NCBI GenBank assembly: GCA_963716085.1
Contig: OY970288.1
Coordinates: 2,852,001-2,916,000, forward strand
Source of the DNA: Persicitalea sp963716085
GTDB taxonomy: Bacteria > Bacteroidota > Bacteroidia > Cytophagales > Spirosomataceae
DNA length: 64,000 nt
Direction: 5' to 3'
Part shown: positions 60,154 through 64,000 of the stretch, one piece after another
Layout: each line of letters opens with the position of its first letter
Position numbering within the stretch: the stretch's first letter is position 1
The notes under the pieces: generated by a model
What the model was told of the DNA's origin: nothing
Databases searched by the model: none
What the model saw: only the letters and a program-made list of their open reading frames with translations
Program-made: the position numbers and the translations under genes

Positions 60154-60266
60154 TTCAGAAAGGTATGGCTTGTTGGGCCTATCTATTTCTGCTAGAAGCT
60201 AGACATCTTGACTTCCTATATGATATTTCTCAACTATTATAATTTAGTCCTCAGTTAATTCAAGAG

Positions 60267-60980
60267 TTATTGACAGTGCTTTCGAATAGCTTCATAAGCG
60301 TTTGAACTACCTAGTTCACCTGATCTGCTTAATGCTTTGCATCCATCTTCCGTTTTCCCACTTTTAATCAGGGTAATTCCTTTATTGTAAAAAAATGAAT
60401 CATCATCAGAGTCTAATTTAATCGCATCATTGAAATATCGAAGTGCATTCTGATAGTCTTTTAATTTATAATAAATCTTACCAATTGAATTATAATCTAA
60501 TGATAATTTTCGAATACTAATTTTTTTCAAGTGGTATTTAATAGCCCCGTCATAATCTTCAATATTTTCTTTACATATAGCTATTCTATTATAAATATGA
60601 AGTCTATCATTATTATGCTGTTGGTTATCCAATTGTGTTTCTAATTTTAGCCAGTCGTCAATAGCTCCTCTGTAATCACCTAAAAACTCTTTTAATGGAG
60701 CTCTATCATAATATGGAGCCCATGGATTAATATTCTGCTCAATTGCTATCTTATATATTTTCATAGCCTCCGGATATTCTTTTCTATAAGAATAATGCCC
60801 TGCTTTCCTCATTGCTATTTCATATTTTTCCTCCCGTGTTCCCACTAATAGCTTTCTTTCATCACTCTCATTACGTAGCCTTGCAGATTCAAGTATAGGA
60901 TCTATTTTTTGAGAAAATACTTTGGTAGAATTGAGATTGGAAGCAATAATTAACACGCAAAGTATAGTTAAAATTTTCAT
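60267..60980 (-). CDS. secreted TPR protein
   Basis: A signal peptide (MKILTILCVLIIASNLNSTKVFSQ) precedes at least four TPR units, for example HYSYRKEYPEAMKIYKIAIEQ, LGDYRGAIDDWLKLETQ, IEDYDGAIKYHLKKISIR and LKDYQNALRYFNDAIKLD, ending in CKALSRSGELGSSNAYEAI. The 237-aa protein probably mediates protein contacts in the periplasm. It is AT-rich like the rest of this region. Confidence 0.85.
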   Translation of the reverse strand: MKILTILCVLIIASNLNSTKVFSQKIDPILESARLRNESDERKLLVGTREEKYEIAMRKAGHYSYRKEYPEAMKIYKIAIEQNINPWAPYYDRAPLKEFLGDYRGAIDDWLKLETQLDNQQHNNDRLHIYNRIAICKENIEDYDGAIKYHLKKISIRKLSLDYNSIGKIYYKLKDYQNALRYFNDAIKLDSDDDSFFYNKGITLIKSGKTEDGCKALSRSGELGSSNAYEAIRKHCQ

Positions 60981-61093
60981 AGCTTAGTATGTTTAATACA
61001 ACGCACACTTTTATATACGTCCCTTTATTCCTAATAAAATCGTGAGATTTGTGAGAGTCTAGACCAAGGTGAATATTAAGTACCATGTGCAAT

Positions 61094-61798
61094 CTATGCC
61101 TCCGATTCGATCCAATTCCAAAATTGAGATTCGTAATACTCATCCATCATATATATAGTATCTTCACGCATCTTTAATGCTTCGGCTAGATTATTCTCAT
61201 AATGAATATTCGCTGAGTCTAGCTCAGGATGTATCTTCGATTTGTCGTTCGGAGTACTAAATTCCTTATGATTGGAGGTAACAAAAATCAAGTCTGAGAA
61301 AATCTCAGTTGTTTCTTTGACATGCTCAATTGCTCCATAGTATAACAGTGCGTCAGCCATATTATTTTTGCTATTGTGGAATGGTGCTTGTTTTGTTAAG
61401 GCCCGATCTGCCATCTCAATTTTAAGTTCGTTTTTTATAATAAATCTTTCCGAACCTTTGACCAATTTTTCCACCCTATTGAAGAATATTTCTGCGAGCC
61501 TCTCCTGCTCAGCTTGAACAGTTGTGTACTTTTCAATAATGCTTTTAAGGGTACGCTTATCGTTTTCATCCAATAGCTCAGCCATTTTCAGAGCGCTTTT
61601 TGCATGGCTCCTAATACTATGGATGACTTCTTCAAGTATCCGAGGCTTATTTTTTTCCCATTCTTGAACAATGATATCACAAGTCAATAGTATAGTGATG
61701 CCATCTTCAACTTGCTTTTCAAGTTCAACCAATGCAGCTTCAATTCTCGGTTTAGCCAAATCCAACCATGTGCTTGTATCTAAAATAAGCTTTGCCAT
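61094..61798 (-). CDS. PIN-like domain protein (DUF4935 type)
   Basis: The 234-aa protein begins KLILDTSTWLDLAK, a PIN-like strand with the first catalytic Asp, and has a long helical insertion (LEEVIHSIRSHAKSALKMAELL). Later acidic positions in KNNMADALLYYGAIE and LIFVTSNHKEFS complete a likely metal site. PIN-like DUF4935 proteins are predicted RNases. No small antitoxin gene is evident beside it. Confidence 0.8.
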   Translation of the reverse strand: MAKLILDTSTWLDLAKPRIEAALVELEKQVEDGITILLTCDIIVQEWEKNKPRILEEVIHSIRSHAKSALKMAELLDENDKRTLKSIIEKYTTVQAEQERLAEIFFNRVEKLVKGSERFIIKNELKIEMADRALTKQAPFHNSKNNMADALLYYGAIEHVKETTEIFSDLIFVTSNHKEFSTPNDKSKIHPELDSANIHYENNLAEALKMREDTIYMMDEYYESQFWNWIESEA

Positions 61799-61880
61799 GA
61801 TTAAATTTTTTTCGACGTTAAAATCAAAAGAATGAAAACTGCCATTTTTTTATTTCTTAAATCCAAGATATGGTATTTAT

Positions 61881-62030
61881 TTACCAGTCCAAATTATCAG
61901 TAACAATAATCTCCTGCTTTTTCAAATGGTGCGTGGTCTTCATGGGGATTGTCTTGTAAGGCAAATTGAACCTATCGGCCAATCCCCTTACTCCTTACGT
62001 ATCGTCGTAAGTCAGCATGAACTGCGGTAT
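61881..62030 (-). pseudogene. C-terminal remnant resembling a D12-class DNA adenine methylase
   Basis: The minus strand reads IPQFMLTYDD, an in-frame stop shortly after (TAA near 62001), then GLADRFNLPYKTIPMKTTHH and LKKQEIIVTDNLDW and a stop. FMLTYDD and PMKTTHH...NLDW resemble the C-terminus of D12-class adenine-N6 DNA methyltransferases as I recall them. The N-terminal catalytic part is absent. A duplicate of its last 32 bp is at 59988-60019. Confidence 0.5.
61882..61913 (-). repeat. 32-bp direct repeat, end of a methylase-like gene (copy 2)
   Basis: It is identical to 59988-60019. Here it continues upstream into the methylase-like remnant; in copy 1 it breaks off at the hairpin repeat. 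Confidence 0.75.
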
Positions 62031-62132
62031 TCTTCCAAGTAGTTGAAATCGTCATCCATGCGAATCGTTGTTTCGCAGTTTCAGCCTGCACCTTGAAAAC
62101 CTATTGACCAAAGATACGGATCAAAAGCTTTT

Positions 62133-62981
62133 CTAAGAAAACATCCGCTTATAAAAAGCCAGCCCCTCGCTCGCCAACTCATCGGCGCTATTCGCCAGCG
62201 GCCGCCAAATGCAGGTAGCCCGCGCCAACGCCTCCGAGGGCTGCCCAAAAGTCTCGATCACCATTGCCCCGTCGTAGCCGATTTCTTGCAGGGCGTCGCG
62301 GATGCCTTCCCATTCGAGGTGGGCGGTGCCGGGCGTTCCGCGGTCGCTTTCGTTGCCCTGTACGTGGCAGAGGAGGTTTTTGCCAAGCTTGCGGATGGCG
62401 TCGGGGATGTCTTTTTCTTCGATATTGGCGTGGAAAGTATCCAGTACGATTTGCAAATTGGGGTGAGCCACTTCTTGCACCAGGGCCATCGCCTGATCCA
62501 TCGTGTTGATCATGTCCGTTTCAAAACGGTTCAAAGGTTCCAAACCCAGTATAATGCCGTGGTCGGCGGCCACCTGACTCACTTCCGCCAGTATCTCCAC
62601 GCACCAGGTGCGTTCCTGCTTCTTCTGCTCGGGGGAAACGATGCGCGTTTTGCCCACGGCGGAGTAAAGTGGCCCGCTGAACAACGGACTGCCCACGTCG
62701 GCGGCTATTTTGATTCCTTCTATAATGTAGTCCTTGCCGATTTGTCGGTAACGCGGCTCGGTGCTGGAAATGTCACGCTCTTCGCCGAAAGCCCCGCAGA
62801 TAAGAATATCTAAATCCAAATCATGCGCGACGGACTTGATTTTGGGCCAGTCGATAATCGAAGCGTCTTCTACGGCGATCTCGATGAGGTCGTACCCCAT
62901 GTTTTTGACCTTGGTCAAAAGGTCAATATTTTCTGTCGAGAAAGGAGAAGCCCAGACGAAGGTAGAAACACCGAATTTCAT
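62133..62981 (-). CDS. sugar phosphate isomerase/epimerase, tagatose 3-epimerase-like
   Basis: The 282-aa TIM-barrel protein starts MKFGVSTFVWASPFS and has the metal-binding residues of ketose 3-epimerases: ILGLEPLNRFETD (Glu), IVLDTFHANIEE (Asp, His), HVQGNESDRGTPG and MVIETFG (Glu). It probably interconverts a ketose and its C3 epimer or an inosose-type sugar. The upstream gene on the same strand is a Gfo/Idh/MocA oxidoreductase, a frequent partner in sugar catabolism. Confidence 0.9.
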   Translation of the reverse strand: MKFGVSTFVWASPFSTENIDLLTKVKNMGYDLIEIAVEDASIIDWPKIKSVAHDLDLDILICGAFGEERDISSTEPRYRQIGKDYIIEGIKIAADVGSPLFSGPLYSAVGKTRIVSPEQKKQERTWCVEILAEVSQVAADHGIILGLEPLNRFETDMINTMDQAMALVQEVAHPNLQIVLDTFHANIEEKDIPDAIRKLGKNLLCHVQGNESDRGTPGTAHLEWEGIRDALQEIGYDGAMVIETFGQPSEALARATCIWRPLANSADELASEGLAFYKRMFS

Positions 62982-63380
62982 TTATTACTAAGGTTAATTC
63001 GTTGAGGAAATCAGAATTATAAGGTTGCTGGACATTGATTCAAGCAATCTACCAACTCCAAAATCCCTTAGGGATGAAACATATTATAGCCGCCGACTTT
63101 AGTCGGCGGATGGAAGGCAAAAGTATGGTATGAGTGAGTCCCATCGGGACGGCTCATAATCTCGGACAGTCAGAGCGGACAAATCGGCCGTTCCTACGGA
63201 ACTGTTTGGTTTTTAATATATTCTGTTCCGCCGACTGAAGTCGGCGGCTACATGATCGGTCAAGCCTACGGCTTTTTTTAGGACATAGATTTTTTAATAA
63301 AATAGCCACGGGTGGTCTCCGTAGCTATTTGACTTTATAACGTAGCCATTCTTTCAAATGGCAAGATATTCAAAAATGCA
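62982..63380. repeat. gene-free spacer full of short GC-rich hairpins
   Basis: At least six short palindromes lie in about 215 bp: ATCCCTTAGGGAT (63063), GCCGCCGACTTTAGTCGGCGG-type (63089), GTCCCATCGGGAC (63138), GTTCCTACGGAAC (63190), CCGCCGACTGAAGTCGGCGG (63228) and AAGCCTACGGCTT (63263). The pattern matches dispersed non-coding repeats known from many Bacteroidota genomes. A further hairpin near 63299-63331 may terminate the oxidoreductase transcript. Confidence 0.8.
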
Positions 63381-64000
63381 CTATTCGAAACTCGGCACGT
63401 CAATTCGTTCCCCGTTTTTCATCGCCGACTCATGGGCACAAATGCCCGCGCAAGTGTAATTAGCGGCAAGTGCAGCATCCACCGCTGAGTCCCGGCCCTC
63501 TACCATCGCCGCGACGAACTCCTGCACCAGGTGGGGGTGCGAACCGCCGTGGCCCGCGCCTTGCAGGAACGAGACGTGGTTTGGGTCGTCGATGGTTTGA
63601 CGCTTGGTAAAGTGCTTGATGGGTTCGATGAGCCGGTCGTCGGTATCAGGGACGTCGATGCGCTCGGCGTCTTCGCCGCCCGTGAAGATCACGTGGCTCT
63701 CGTCCTCCAACTGCTCCCACTCGAACGACATCTTGGTACCATACACATCATAGCTTTCGCGGTACTGCCGCACCACGTCGAAAAGCGAGCGCGTGGCCTC
63801 GGCGATGACGTCGGAATCTTTGAGGGTGAAGGTAGCCGTCTCGACGGCAAAGGGCGAGTTGTAACGGCTCGCCAAATCGTCCGACAAGCGGCCCGAGCCG
63901 TGGCAGACGACGGTTTCGGCGATGGTGTCGTTGATGCGCAGCAGCGGCGAAATGGCGTGGGTGCCGTTCAGCATCGGCGGGTATCCCTTCCAGTACTCGT
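63381..64000 (-). CDS. Gfo/Idh/MocA-family oxidoreductase, 5' end off the window
   Basis: The frame stays open from the window edge (EYWKGYPPMLNGTHAISPLLR) to the stop at 63381. GTHAISPLLRI, the beta-sheet segment YDVYGTKMSFEWEQLED and the C-terminal QGAGHGGSHPHLVQEFVAAM are typical of the C-terminal domain of bacterial Gfo/Idh/MocA dehydrogenases. The NAD(P)-binding N-terminal domain is beyond the window. It probably oxidises a sugar or cyclitol. Confidence 0.9.
   Translation of the reverse strand, partial: EYWKGYPPMLNGTHAISPLLRINDTIAETVVCHGSGRLSDDLASRYNSPFAVETATFTLKDSDVIAEATRSLFDVVRQYRESYDVYGTKMSFEWEQLEDESHVIFTGGEDAERIDVPDTDDRLIEPIKHFTKRQTIDDPNHVSFLQGAGHGGSHPHLVQEFVAAMVEGRDSAVDAALAANYTCAGICAHESAMKNGERIDVPSFE

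Larger units (their letters stand above)
59877..60266. other. gene-free stretch with a methylase-end fragment and a hairpin repeat
   Basis: AT-rich sequence runs to 59987; a 32-nt copy of the methylase-like 3' end follows (59988-60019); then the long hairpin repeat (60018-60153) and about 110 bp of AT-rich spacer. I see no ORF or RNA gene. Confidence 0.7.
61799..62132. other. gene-free stretch holding a methylase-like remnant
   Basis: The part next to the PIN gene is AT-rich promoter-like sequence. Positions 61881 to about 62030 hold the remnant described separately. The remainder to 62132 gives no open frame of note. Confidence 0.65.

Noticed and set aside
57301..62132. A complete integrative element after ssrA
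   Set aside because: No integrase, relaxase or replication gene was found; only the accessory content and the partial ssrA copy suggest past integration.

Overview
The window looks like a chromosomal segment of an aerobic bacterium of the phylum Bacteroidota, probably order Cytophagales, near Spirosomaceae. The evidence is indirect: genes lack Shine-Dalgarno sites, several begin with TTG, TAnnTTTG-type -7 elements occur, and gene families typical of that group are present (DUF5618, DUF6088, DUF349, BshB1, GMC oxidoreductase with gluconate 2-dehydrogenase subunit 3, OmpA with PD40 repeats). The tmRNA tag reads GESNYAMAA. I could run no search, so the genus is not resolved.

Layout. 0-6.9 kb: a small hypothetical gene, an S24/LexA-like repressor followed by DNA polymerase IV, an ATP-grasp enzyme, a frameshifted M17 leucyl aminopeptidase with a perfect 223-bp tandem duplication of its 3' end, exonuclease III, and an RluE-like pseudouridine synthase with no start codon. 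7-17.3 kb: OmpA and Omp85-type outer-membrane proteins, fumarase, a sodium:solute symporter, a phytoene-desaturase-like oxidoreductase, small membrane proteins and a HupE pair. 17.3-20.6 kb: an accessory patch with Fic/DUF2281, an AT-rich TIR-domain protein and twin DUF5618 genes. 20.7-30.3 kb: a decayed D-aminoacylase, a frameshifted SMP-30-like lipoprotein, two closely similar GMC oxidoreductases around a gluconate 2-dehydrogenase subunit 3, a sulfatase and a D-threonine-aldolase-like enzyme. 30.4-57 kb: mostly housekeeping genes (pdxH, bshB1, M23/LysM peptidase, trxB, queE, mnmE, miaA, gltA, msrA, purC, BatB/BatC-like pair), with tRNA loci at 33 and 52 kb and ssrA at 56.9 kb. 57.4-62.1 kb: an accessory region with hicAB, an AbiE pair whose toxin is cut by a hairpin repeat, AT-rich unknowns, a PIN-like protein and a methylase remnant. 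62.1-64 kb: sugar metabolism (epimerase and a Gfo/Idh/MocA oxidoreductase that runs off the end).

The most unusual signal is a set of extra, broken copies of tRNA-Thr, tRNA-Pro and the 3' end of ssrA. Most carry a GC-rich, often palindromic micro-insertion of 15-32 nt (one about 46 nt) at a GGT site in the T arm or D loop. Similar GC-rich inserts break up simple intergenic repeats elsewhere in the window. I know no named element class that fits. A second theme is the number of hairpin repeats, one of which has destroyed the AbiEii toxin gene. A third is single-base indels in a few genes, four of them in one D-aminoacylase, which could be real decay or sequencing error.
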